Source: Notolepis coatsorum
Taxonomy: Eukaryota > Chordata > Actinopteri > Aulopiformes > Paralepididae
NCBI GenBank assembly: GCA_963971535.1
Contig: OZ020590.1
Location: forward strand, 155,211,734 to 155,275,733
Reading direction: 5' to 3'
DNA: 64,000 bases
The notes below the pieces were generated by a model. It had not been told where the DNA came from. It was given only the letters and a program-made list of their open reading frames with translations, and ran no database searches. Numbering within the stretch: position 1 is the first letter of the stretch; every line of letters begins with the position of its first letter. The position numbers were made by a program, and so were the translations under genes. Positions 1 through 9,775 of this stretch are shown piece after piece.

Positions 1-250
1 TGCGCAGCAGAATCAGGAAGCAACAAGGGCGGCGTGTCCCTCCCACGCAGACCCTCGCCGCTGAGAGATCGCGCTGTTCAGGTGAAAAGATGCGACAGCT
101 GCCTCCTTGTGTACCGGAGGGGACACGTGATGCAAGGCTTGGTCCACATTGCAGCCGGCCTGTGGGAGGCATGGCCTAACAGCGTTCGAGACAGGGGAGG
201 GTAGAATTGGACAATACGAAATTGGGATGGGAGAAAAAATTGAACATTTT
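1..250 (+). repeat. Diverged body of a long tRNA-headed SINE (family 1)
   Basis: The stretch matches by eye the 3' half of the copies at 28123-28570 and 57273-57722: a shared 'caggtgaaaag' segment, a GGAGG..GCATGCGA-like segment and the closing 'gggatgggagaaaaa'. The 5' tRNA-like head lies outside the window. It is more diverged than the other copies. The antisense open frames here are chance. Confidence 0.6.
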
Positions 251-777
251 TGAGAAAAAGTAGATACAAAAATAAAAGGTTGAGTCCACTCCACTCTGGC
301 AGTCAAAGAGCTGACATACGAATAAAAAAAGGTCTATAATAAACATAAATGACACCGTGGTCGCCATTTCAAAGGGAGTTTATTTACTTTGTGACACAAT
401 GGCCATGCAAATGCACTAGCCATCAATATGTTATGCCAAATGATTGCCTATTGCAATTTTTTTGTTTTTCTAAAATAACTATTTATCAATTAACAAGTCC
501 GAGTCCACTTTCCGAGTCCGAATGCAGTCAATGCTTGCTTCCAAGTCCAAGAGTGAGTCATCAGTGCTCAAGTCCAAGTCGAGTCACGAGTCCTGAAAAT
601 CAGTCCAGGTTCAAATACTGTTACTTGTCTAGAAATCACTTTAGGGTTTAGGGCCGAAATACATCTCTGACTTGCTTCCACCCTATGAACCCTTAAGACC
701 TCTTGTGTCACCAGGGAACGGCCTGCTAACTGTTCCTAGGATTAAAACAAAATGGGGTGATTCAGAATGAAGTCATG
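251..777. other. No gene; degenerate GAGTC-rich stretch
   Basis: No coding signal is visible. From about 495 to 605 the sequence is built of irregular 'gagtcc' and 'caagtc' words on the plus strand, which looks like an old short-period repeat or the edge of a decayed transposon. The 100-codon frame at 349-651 has no recognisable domain and is treated as chance. Confidence 0.5.
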
Positions 778-815
778 ATTAGATTAGATTAGATTAAATT
801 AGATTAGATTAGATT
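778..815 (+). repeat. (GATTA)n microsatellite
   Basis: About seven to eight 5-bp units with one variant unit. It borders a segment (816-960, resumed at 1238-1450) that reads like the 3' untranslated part of an inverted LINE, so it may be a LINE tail on the minus strand. Confidence 0.8.
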
Positions 816-959
816 CAAATGTATTGTCATCATACAGCACAAGTAGAGTGCAACGGAAAGAGGTTTGGCATCCAACCAGAGTGCAAATGTAGCAGTAAAG
901 TGCAATAGTAATATACTATGTACAGGTCATTAAACTGGGTATAAAACAAATACGTTAGT

Positions 960-1237
960 ACTACTGAGTATAGTGCTAATCAGATTGTAGTATTAATATT
1001 AATTATGTACAATGATACAGGGATAAGGCCATACAACTGCTTAACTCCAACTCCTCCTAAATTTACCCCCTGCTGTTATGTTTTTTCTGGTCTAGGTTAC
1101 ATTGAACTGTCATCTATAGTTTTTCGTACTGTACTGTTTTGTGGTGTATTGTCGCAGCTACCACCTGCACTGTGCTTGAATTCCACCGGCATGGCCGTGT
1201 GGCAATAAAAGGAACTTGAACTTGAACTTGAACTTGA
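960..1237 (+). mobile_element. L2-like LINE 3' end with (ACTTGA)n tail
   Basis: A 5'-truncated non-LTR retrotransposon end. It carries 'gtgtggcaataaaagg' followed by four to five copies of ACTTGA at 1212-1237, the short tandem-repeat tail typical of the L2/CR1/Rex group rather than a poly(A) tail. It resembles in style the tail of the long LINE at 37076-37106. Similar-looking flanks on both sides (816-959 and 1238-1450) suggest it landed inside an older element. No RT coding is left. Confidence 0.6.
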
Positions 1238-1677
1238 TAAGCAGCGTAACTAGTATGAGTAGGTAAGGGATATGTACAGATATACACATATAGTATCTAC
1301 AGATGTAAAAAGATTATATTTAGGTATGTGCAGGCAGATGTGGATAAATATTATACGGTAAGAATAAATATACAGCATTAGTGTACATGCTATCATGTTA
1401 TGGGTTATATACAGGTCTATAAGTAGGTACTGTATATAGAAGGATTATTTGCCCCCAACTCTGACTATTTTCAAAGTCTAAACATTTTCATGTCCACCAT
1501 TGTCTTTAATCAAAACCTAGTTACTGTGACTGCAGCCCGCTGCCTTTTATGCTTCTTCTTATGTTTTATGTATGCTCTCCTTGTATTTATTTTATCTGTT
1601 TTATGTAAAGCACATTGAAATGTCGCTGTGTATGAAATGTGCTGCAGCAAGCTGCCTCGCCTGAAGGGATGTTCCAC

Positions 1678-2004
1678 TGTTACGAGTGGAACGTTTGGTT
1701 GGCGTGGTGGTGTGTGGAACCCAATTGCAGCAGATACACAGGGAGAGAAATGACAGGAGGCGGAATGCGTAGTTGGCTCTTTCAAAATAACGTGCACTTT
1801 ATTTTTGATACACGGAGCATAATATAAAAAGGAAACACTTTGAAACTAGAAAAGAAAAGAGAGACCGTGGTCTCAAAACGATATAAACACAACTACACAG
1901 AGTACTCACGACGGTGACAGCAAACAAAAGTAATGACCCGGCAAACAGTGCTGGGCCAACAACACTTAAGTACAAGGACTAATTAGAGACAAAAGGATGA
2001 TTAG
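1678..2004 (+). mobile_element. 5' part of a gypsy-type LTR
   Basis: It begins TGTTAC..GGAACG like the solo LTR at 31878 and shares several blocks with it: the 'ggtggtgtgtrgaaccc' block near the start and the 'gtaatgacccrgcaa' and 'acactta..gactaattagagaca' blocks near 1930-1995. Similarity stops at about 2004, where gypsy pol sequence begins in the same orientation. The simplest reading is one gypsy copy that lost the rest of its LTR, gag, protease and RT by deletion. Confidence 0.55.
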
Positions 2005-3397
2005 TGACGTCCAAGCGCCTGAACTCCCGCCAGGCTCGCTGGGCACTGTTCTTTGGTCGATTCAACTTCACCTTGACCTACAGGCCCGGTTCCAAGAACG
2101 CTAAACCAGACGCCCTCTCCCGGCAGTTTGTCCCCGAAGGGCTCCTCTCTCACCCAGACAACATCCTCCCCTCCTCCTGTTTGGTGGCTTCTGCCACCTG
2201 GGAGATCCAGTCCGTCGTCAGGGAGGCCCAGCTCACGCAGCCTGATCCAGGTAATGGCCCACCTAACCGGCTTTTTGTCCCCGACCTTGTCCGCTCCCAG
2301 GTGCTCCAGTGGATCCACACCTCCCGGTTCGCCTGTCATCCTGGGGTCGACCGTACCTTGTCCCTGCTGAAGCGGCACTTCTGGTGGCCCTCCATGAGGG
2401 AAGACACCTGCGCCTTCGTCCTTGCCTGCTCCGTCTGTGCTCGTGGGAAGGCCTCCCACCGACCGCCTGCCGGGCTCCTCCGTCCACTGCCTGTTCCTGG
2501 CCGGCCCTGGTCACCCTGGACATCGTCACCGGTCTGCCTCCTTCACACGGTAACACTGTCATTCTAACCATTGTCGATCGGTTCTCGAAGGCCGTTCACT
2601 TTGTCGCTCTCCCCAAGCTCCCCTCTGCTTCAGAGACCGCGGACCTGATGGTGCTCCACGTCTTCCGCCTCCACGGGATTCCGGTGGACATTGTCTCCGA
2701 CAGAGGGCCTCAGTTTATCTCCCAGGTTTGGAAGGCCTTCTGCCAGGCCCTGGGAGCCACGGTCAGCTTCTCCTCCGGGTACCATCCACAGACCAACGGA
2801 CAGTCAGAACGGGCCAACCAAGACCTAGGGTCTGCCCTCCGCTGCGTCACTACCCGGGATCCCTCTGGTTGGAGCGCCTTTCTACCGTGGATCGAATACG
2901 CTCACAACTCCCTGTCCTCTCACTGCCACAGGTCAGTCCCCTTTCGAATCCTCTCTGGGCTACCAGCCTCCACTGTTTCCTACTCAGGAAGAAGAGATCT
3001 CAGTCCCCTCGGTGCAGGCGCACCTTCGTCGCTGCAGGAGGATATGGAAGGACACCAGGGCCGCTCCGCTGACCGGAATCGCTGCTTCGCTGGCCGCCAC
3101 CGGACCCCGGCTCCCAACTATCGACCAGGTCAGATGGTTTGGCTCTCGTCCCGAGACCTTCCCCTAAAGTCAGTTTCCCGGAAGCTCACCCCCCCGTTTC
3201 GTTGGTCCCTAGGAGATTCTCTCTATTATCAATCCCTCAGTCGTCAGGCTCAGGCTTCCTTCCCATGTGCGCGTTCACCCCTCTTTTCATGTCTCACAGT
3301 TGAAGCCGGTGGTCTCCAGTCCTTTGTCCCCTCCAGCTCCGGAACCTCCTCCTGCGCTGATCATTGATGACCACCCCGCTTACACCGTCCGGAAGCT
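2004..3397 (+). pseudogene. Ty3/gypsy pol fragment: RNase H end, integrase, start of C-terminal region
   Basis: This is a broken polyprotein fragment closely related to, but distinct from, the intact gypsy element at 43.35-50.38 kb. It starts at the C-terminal end of RNase H ([26 protein letters not shown]), then shows the integrase zinc finger ([10 protein letters not shown] with a downstream CSVCARGK) and the catalytic core with Asp in LDIVTGLP, Asp in SDRGPQF and Glu in [10 protein letters not shown]. At least three frame changes are visible: about 2512-2520 just before the first catalytic Asp, about 2925-2940 after the core, and near 3200-3270. The frame then runs to the position where the intact copy has its chromodomain and passes into a minisatellite. 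It is non-functional. Confidence 0.85.
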
Positions 3398-3872
3398 GCA
3401 GATGAAGTGCAGGTTCACCATGAAGTTCACCATGAAGTGCAGGTTCACCATGAAGTTCACCATGAAGTCCAGGTTCACCATGAAGTTCACCATGAAGTGC
3501 AGGTTCACCATGAAGTGCAGGTTCACCATGAAGTGCAGGTTCACCATGAAGTTCACCATGAAGTGCAGGTTCACCATGAAGTTCACCATGAAGTGCAGGT
3601 TCACCATGAAGTGCAGGTTCACCATGAAGTGCAGGTTCACCATGAAGTGCAGGTTCACCATGAAGTTCACCGTGAAGTGCAGGTTCACCATGAAGTTCAC
3701 TGTGAAGTGCAGGTTCACCATGAAGTGCAGGTTCACCATGAAGTGCAGGTTCACCATGAAGTGCAGGTTCACCATGAAGTTCACCGTGAAGTGCAGGTTC
3801 ACCATGAAGTTCACTGTGAAGTGCAGGTTCACCATGAAGTGCAGGTTCACCATGAAGTGCAGGTTCACCACG
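3398..3872 (+). repeat. Composite 18-bp/12-bp minisatellite
   Basis: Two related units alternate: an 18-bp unit (ATGAAGTGCAGGTTCACC) and a 12-bp unit (ATGAAGTTCACC), with CGTGAAG and TGTGAAG variants in the 3' half. Both units are multiples of 3 and stop-free in several frames on both strands, so four long 'proteins' can be read here. All are artefacts of the repeat. It begins where the gypsy fragment would enter its chromodomain. Confidence 0.9.
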
Positions 3873-3911
3873 ATGATGAAATAGTTTTACTGTCAAATAT
3901 CATTGCAGCTG

Positions 3912-4375
3912 GGGCGCCAGGGTAGCGCACCACGTAACGCACTGTAGTGCTACGCGGCCGCACCGTGTTCGACTCCCTGACCCGGCGGCCTGAATACTTT
4001 AGACAACAAATGTTTGTTTCCGTGTCTCTGATTGGCCAGGTCATTTCTGGTCATGGGACATGTACGCCCAATCGTGGGACCGCAAGTTTATACACTGGTT
4101 AAGCTTAGGCGCTCTTTCGAAGTTGGTTAAGGTTAGAGTTTGTCTTAGAGCATGGTAGTTTGCAGGCTGTTAGACCCGGAAATCGGCGCAGAACTTGCTG
4201 TCCCACGATTGGTGCACATGTCACATGACCTGGCCAATCAGAGCGCAAAACTCGAACGCGGAAACAAACATTTGTTGTCAAAAGTATTCACGCGACCCGG
4301 CGACGTTTACCGCATGTCTTCCCCCCACATCTTCTCCCATTCTTCCTCTCTGCCAGTAAAAAGCTGTACAAATGC
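3912..4375 (+). mobile_element. tRNA-type SINE split by a foldback element
   Basis: The left part (3912-3987) has a tRNA-like head ending in a box B-like GTTCGACTCCC and 'gacccggcg'. The right part (4294-4375) resumes with 'gacccggcg' and a 'cgcatgtcttccccc' pyrimidine-rich body of the kind seen in many fish SINEs. The 306 bp between them form a separate palindromic insertion. The family name is not certain. Confidence 0.5.
3988..4293. mobile_element. Foldback MITE with 9-bp target duplication
   Basis: The termini are GCCTGAATACTTTAGACAAC on the left and the near-exact inverse on the right. The inverted arms continue for about 100 bp each, including ACAAATGTTTGTTTCCG, CTGATTGGCCAGGTCA and CCAATCGTGGGAC, around a short spacer at about 4095-4185. 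The 9-mer GACCCGGCG occurs at 3979-3987 and again at 4294-4302. A 9-bp duplication and very long inverted arms suggest a Mutator-like origin. A hAT origin (8 bp) is the alternative. There is no coding capacity. Confidence 0.7.
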
Positions 4376-4786
4376 TAAATTTCTTTATTTTTTTTACATT
4401 TCTTTTCTTTTTAAATAAAATCGAAAAGAAAAGAAAAATAACGTTGCAGCTTTACACACGTCGAGCTCCAACAGTGACGGCATCCTGGCAGCTCAATACT
4501 TTGGCAATGTTATGATATTTAAACGGAGTCTCAGCGGAAAGGTACAGGGGATCCGTGTCTCTCACAGCAGAATAATCATTGTCTCTCGTTGTTCACGGCT
4601 CGGAGAGTCTTTAGAGAGCTCATCTCAAGTTAAATTTGAAGACTGTCTGTCACGCCGGAATCTTCCGTCCGTCACGCCGAGGCGAGGAGCTCTGTGTGTC
4701 GGGCGGCGCGTCTCCGGCGCAGAACATTAATGATCTCCCGTTGCTACACGCACACACTGCCGCTAACGTATACCTTCTATTGTTTA
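4376..4786. other. No gene recognised; CpG-containing single-copy-looking sequence
   Basis: Apart from an A-rich stretch at 4410-4440 I see no repeat structure. From 4660 to 4730 it is relatively GC- and CpG-rich. No open frame with a recognisable domain was found. It could be host intergenic DNA. Confidence 0.4.
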
Positions 4787-5115
4787 CGTTTGTATAGATA
4801 GAATATACGTTGTGCATTATGTTTAGTCTATAGTCTAGTTTATACTGTGTTTTTTATTCATAGTCTATCATTTATAGCTATGTATAGTTAGCATAACATC
4901 GTTTTTATAGTTCGAATATACGTTGTGTATTATGTTTAGTTCTATAGTCTAGTTTTTAGTCTATAGTTTATAGCTATTTATACAGTTAGCATAGCATAGT
5001 TTGTATGGATATAATATATGTTGTGTATGATGTTTAGTCTATAGTCTAGATTATAGTTTTAGTTGATAGTTTATAGCTATTCATACAGTTAGCATAGCAT
5101 TGTTTGTATAGATAG
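4787..5115 (+). repeat. AT-rich tandem repeat, about 100-113-bp units, left part
   Basis: Units begin 'tttgtatagatagaatatacg' or a close variant at about 4789, 4902, 5000 and 5103, and share 'gttgtgtattatgtttag', 'tctatagtctag' and 'acagttagcatagcat'. The array is interrupted after 5115 by BEL copy A and continues at 13676-13830. Confidence 0.8.
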
Positions 5116-6553
5116 TGTAACTGAGGGGTACAATTCCCTGACTGTATTACTAGATATGATACTTACTACCACTACCTTTGTACTTAATATTCGGCCACCC
5201 AGTACACGGCATAAATATATTATCATAAACACTCTCACGTAGATGAAACGGATCCAACACAAATGTACGAAGTCGAAACAGGTCTTTATTTCTACACAGC
5301 GATGGTGTGTAGAACAAGCACTTAATCACTTAATTACATTTATGAATTGAAATAGTATGCACTTTTATGGCAAAGAGTATTCGTCGGTATATCAATAGAG
5401 AATGTCCAATCTCTGAAGGCGCAGGTGGTAAATATACGACCTGGAATAGTTAAGGAATAACAGCAATGATACTTTAATGATTATATACTAGATACACTAG
5501 AGGGGGTTAATCCGGTCGCTTGTAAGCCGACAGGAGTAGGAGGGGGGGGGGGGGGGGGTAGAATCCGGCTGCCTCGTCCGGCCAAGGGTATCCCAGGTGA
5601 ACCCACTGTAGTGCCGTTCAATGCGCCGGCGATCCTTGGACCACAGATGAAAGCAGGTGGACTCTTTGTGGGCCGGCTCTCTCTGGTCCACGGGGGAGAG
5701 ACGTGAAGCGACCTCGTCTTGCAGAGCGTCTCCTCACCTTGCGTCCTCTCCAGGGGGGGGGGTTCCAACACACGGCAGTGTCGGGGGTCTTTATCCATGG
5801 AATAATCAAAGTATACAAAGCATAATCCGTGCCTGGGAAGGCGGGCTGTCGTCGGTAGAATAATCCGGTATACAGGTCCACTCGCTCGTCGGCTCTGGGG
5901 CTCCTCGGGTGCAGCTTCACATGGGGGTCAACCACCCTGGGTAAGCAGCCAGTTCTCTGCCCGAAACGATGGGGTACTGACTACGGTAGTATTCTCACCG
6001 CACGAAGCACTATATATTAACAGACTATTATTAGCTTAATAGACTACGTCCAACTCGACGATATAGTGCCAAATATGACTATTCAAATATTAATATACAC
6101 GATGTCTCAATACCGATGGTAGGCGAATTTGGCCTTACTCCCACACGTGGCGTTGCGGGGAGGCTTTACGTCTGTGACTCTATTGGAGGGTAAGAAACTG
6201 GACTGAAAAGAAAGTCCTACTTTAGTAGCGCAGTATATATACGCACTATGAACAAATAGTCCCATTAGTGGTGCGGTAGCCAGATTCCTACGCGGAACTA
6301 GGACTTGTTCGTACATGTGGAGCGGTACGTTTGAACTGGGTCTGAGGGGTATGGCAGCCTGGCACCAAGGTCTCGACCAATAGTAGAATGGAGACTATTA
6401 TGGGATGTTCAGTAGGCTAGAATGGATATTCAATGCATATTGTACAAGGAATATACAAGGGATATCAGGGAATATTAGAGAATATACAAATACAATTAAA
6501 TATATATATATAAATAAATATATATATTCGGTTTAATCTGGCCCTTCACAACA
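5116..6553 (-). repeat. BEL copy A 3' LTR
   Basis: On the minus strand it begins TGTTGTGAAGGGCCAG and ends CTCAGTTACA (TG..CA). It carries a variable G/C homopolymer near 5540-5558 (18 bases here, 10 in the other LTR of the same copy). The short conserved-looking frames in this LTR recur in all four BEL LTRs only because the LTRs are copies of one another. Confidence 0.92.
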
Positions 6554-6564
6554 GCCACCCCCTG
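6554..6564 (-). promoter_or_regulatory. Polypurine tract of BEL copy A
   Basis: On the minus strand CAGGGGGTGGC lies directly against the first base of the 3' LTR, the expected position of the plus-strand DNA primer. Copy B has the same sequence at 25425-25435. Confidence 0.75.
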
Positions 6565-6662
6565 AATAGGTCCCAGACCTAATCAGTTAAACAGAGACAG
6601 ATTAATCGCGTTGTCTATTTACACATAAGTGTTTGCTGTAGGGGTCAGTCAACTTCACAAAG

Positions 6663-9600
6663 TCATAGGGTTGTAGGGTCATGGTCATCATCGATTGTGT
6701 CTGGGAGTCGAGGCAGTTCTATGAGCCTTGCCACGGGACGGGTGTAAGTGCGACCCTGGACGAGCACTTCAGCTGCTCGGACCTTGCCGTCGGCACCGGT
6801 GATCACTTTGCTTACGCGGCCGGACGGCCACATAGCTCTGGGCAGTGATTGATCGATAATCATGACGACTGTTCCTTCTGTCAAATTGTCTCTCTCCTTT
6901 ACCCACTTCTGGCGGGTCTGTAGAGACGGTAGGTAGTGCAGTAGGAAACTGTTCCAAAACTTGTCGGCTAATACTTGGCTGTACCTCCACATTCGTCGGC
7001 CGTTCGCTTCTTCAGGCCGGTACATTGTCTGGGGTAATGCAGGATCTAGCCGCCCCATCAGGAGTGTGTTGGGGGTAACTGGGTCGATATCCGCCACATC
7101 GCTGGAGACATATCCGAGGGGCTTCGAGTTAAGTACTCCCTCAATCTCCGTGAGGACTGTCATTAGGACTTCTTCCGCCACAGTCTGGGCCCCAAGTACT
7201 GCGTACAGGGCTGTCTTTATGGAGCGCACTTCTCGTTCCCAAGTGCCACCGAAGTGGGGTGCGTTTGGGGGGTTGAATTGGAAATCAACCTGTGCTGGAG
7301 CGAGGTGGGTCTTAAGTTCTGGGCCCATAGCTTGGAAGCTCTCTCTCAGCTCTCTTTCGCCGCCTTTGAAGTTTGTCCCATGATCGGACAATAGGGTAGA
7401 CGGTCTTCCTTTCCGTGATGTGAATCTACGGAATGCCATAAGGAATGAGTCTCTCTGGGCTCGCTGCAGTAGAAGCAATTCTGCTTCCTCGTAGTTAGCT
7501 GCTGACATATCAGCGGGGGACTTGCACTCCGGGTGGTACCGCAGGAATGTTCTTTGTTGTGCACTCTCTATGGACGTGCAATCGTCTATGTTAGGGTCGG
7601 TGGAGGCTACGGTGCTCAATCCACAGAACACAGACTTCCTATTTTCCACCTCCTCTGGACTTGCTTCCCTCGGGATAGGCATGGGCCACTGTCCTTCCGG
7701 GAGTCTTAGGAATGCGGGGCCGTCACTGTAGACATTGCGACGGGTGAGGTCATCCAGGGGCATCCCCCGGGTGATGACGTCAGCTGGGTCCTGTTTTGTA
7801 TCAACGTAGCGCCACTCTGTTTCTCCGGTTAACTCTTCGGTTAAGTCTTGAATCTCGGTGACTCTGACTCCCACGAAGACTTTGTACTTGCATGAGTCCG
7901 ATTTGATCCAGGCGAGTACCGTCGTGGAATCTGACCACAGGATTGTTCTAGACACCGGTATGGTGAGCTCACGTTGGATGAGCGTGGCTAGGTGCGCTCC
8001 GGCTAGGGCTGCGCAGAGCTCTAGACGTGGGATAGATTGTTGCTTGCGTGGGGCTATTCTCGAGCGGGCGAGGACAAATGCTGTGTAGATCTCTCCCCCC
8101 TGGTCTTGGGCCCGCAAGTAGGCTACTGATCCGTATGCGACCTCTGAGGCGTCACTGAAGACGTGTAAGTCCATTTTACATGTCTCTGGCCTCACCGTGG
8201 GTGGGAAGTAGCTTCGGCGCATATTAACGCCTGGGAGTGAGTGGAGCTCCATCTCCCACGCTCTCCAGGTGGATGCAAGGTGTGCGGGAATGGGGTCGTC
8301 CCAGCCCTGGTCCTTGTCCCACAATGCTCGTACAATCATTTTTGCCCTGGTGGTGTACGGTAGAATACATCCTAGCGGGTCATATTGTCGGGCGAGTGTT
8401 GTGTACACACTCCGTCTGGTGGTCGGCGCCGCCGCCGGCCTTCCCTGCTCCGTAGTCAGGGGCTTGTGTCTGTAGTGAAGCGAATCTGTTTTGAATCGCC
8501 ACACCAATCCCAGGGTCATCTCCTGGGCTTCTCCCGGGATTGTAGCCATCCAGGTCTCGCTGCTGGCTGCCTTGTCCTCGGAGGAGAGGCTGCGCAGTAC
8601 TTGCGGATCGCTGCTGGCCCACTGCCTGAGATCAAAGCCGCCTTTGATCAATGAGGCGCGGAGTTTAATCAGGAGAGCCTCGGCTTCTTCCTGGGTTGAA
8701 AGGCTTTGTAGACAGTTGTCTACGTAGAAGCTGTTCTTTACGCTGTGTCGGACCTCTTCGTCCGCTGCTGGGTCCTCTGCTACATGTTTCTGTAGTGCAA
8801 ATGTCGCACAGCAGGGGCTGCATGTCGTTCCGAAGGGGAGGACTTCCCATTGGTAGATGGCTGGGTGCTCATCTCCTGGCTTCTCTCTCCATAGGAACCG
8901 TAACAGGGGCTTGTCCGCCTCTACTAATCTCACCTGCAGGAACATTCCTTTAATGTCCCCGCTGATGGCCACCTTTTCCTGGCGGAAGCGGAGTAGAACG
9001 CCGAGTAGGGAGGGGCCGAGTGTGGGACCGGGCAGTAACTCTTTATTCAGATTTTGGGATCCGATCTGGTAGCTGCAGTTAAATACTATGCGGTCTTTAC
9101 CGTTGTGATGGACCTTGTGGTGGGGCACGTACCACGATTCAGTGGTCTGGTCAGCCTCTTTAATGTCCATCTTTGTGACGTGTCCCGCTGTGATGAGCTT
9201 CTCAATCTCAGCGCGGTATACACTCTCTTGGGCGGGGTTCTTGGCTAAGCGCCGCTCCGTGTTCAGCAGGTACCGTTCTGTGGCGTCTGTCTTGGCGTGG
9301 AAAGTAGGCATTCCTTCTCGCCGCAGGAGTGGCGTGGCGTATCTCAACACGCCGTTGACCGGGACTCTCTTGGTCCCTGTCTCGAGGAGGTGAATTGCGT
9401 AAATGTCATCTTTAGAGCGAATGTCTTTCTTTCCGTTCTTAAAGGGCATTTGTTCCAAGGTCCATAGCCGCTCTACGTGTTGCAGGAGTGCGGTTTCTCC
9501 CTCTGTGACTCGGGAGTGGAGACATCTAGTGGCTGTACTTCGGTTGAGAGATTTGGCGAGCGGGCCTTGGAGAGTCCATCCCAAACGGGTCTCGACTGCT

Positions 9601-9740
9601 GCAGGACAGCCTCGGGGTCCGGTATGAACCCGGTCTATCGGGACAATGAGGTCTGCATGGTCGGAGCCTATCAACAGGGTCGGCATAGCATTGTCTATGA
9701 GCGGGATCGGTAACTTGCGCAGATGTGCATATTTCTCCAT
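6663..9740 (-). pseudogene. BEL copy A pol: RT, RNase H, truncated integrase, C-terminal domain
   Basis: The frame of 1025 codons lacks its upstream part because of the frameshift near 9800. RT shows SGDIKGMFLQ and the YVDN box. RNase H keeps the first catalytic Asp (VFSDASEVAYG, codon 8151-8153 on this strand) and SDSTTVLAWI. Integrase is crippled: the sequence jumps from QRAQRDSF straight to LMAFRRF, skipping 182 residues present in copy B, which hold the HHCC zinc finger and the first catalytic Asp. LLSDHGTNF and the Glu in WEREVRSIK remain, as does a DUF5641-like tail. The jump lies near 7443-7452, where the sequence has a short direct repeat (GACTCRTTC) in copy B. It is probably unable to integrate without help. 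Confidence 0.88.
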
Positions 9741-9775
9741 CAGCTTGGCGACGGGGTATGTGTACCGCGACAGTC

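Noticed and set aside
3267..3925. Long frames on both strands with MKCRFT, VHHEVQ, HGEPAL and MVNLHF repeats
   Set aside because: They are translations of the 18/12-bp minisatellite, whose units are multiples of 3 and stop-free in several frames. No non-repeat protein sequence supports them.
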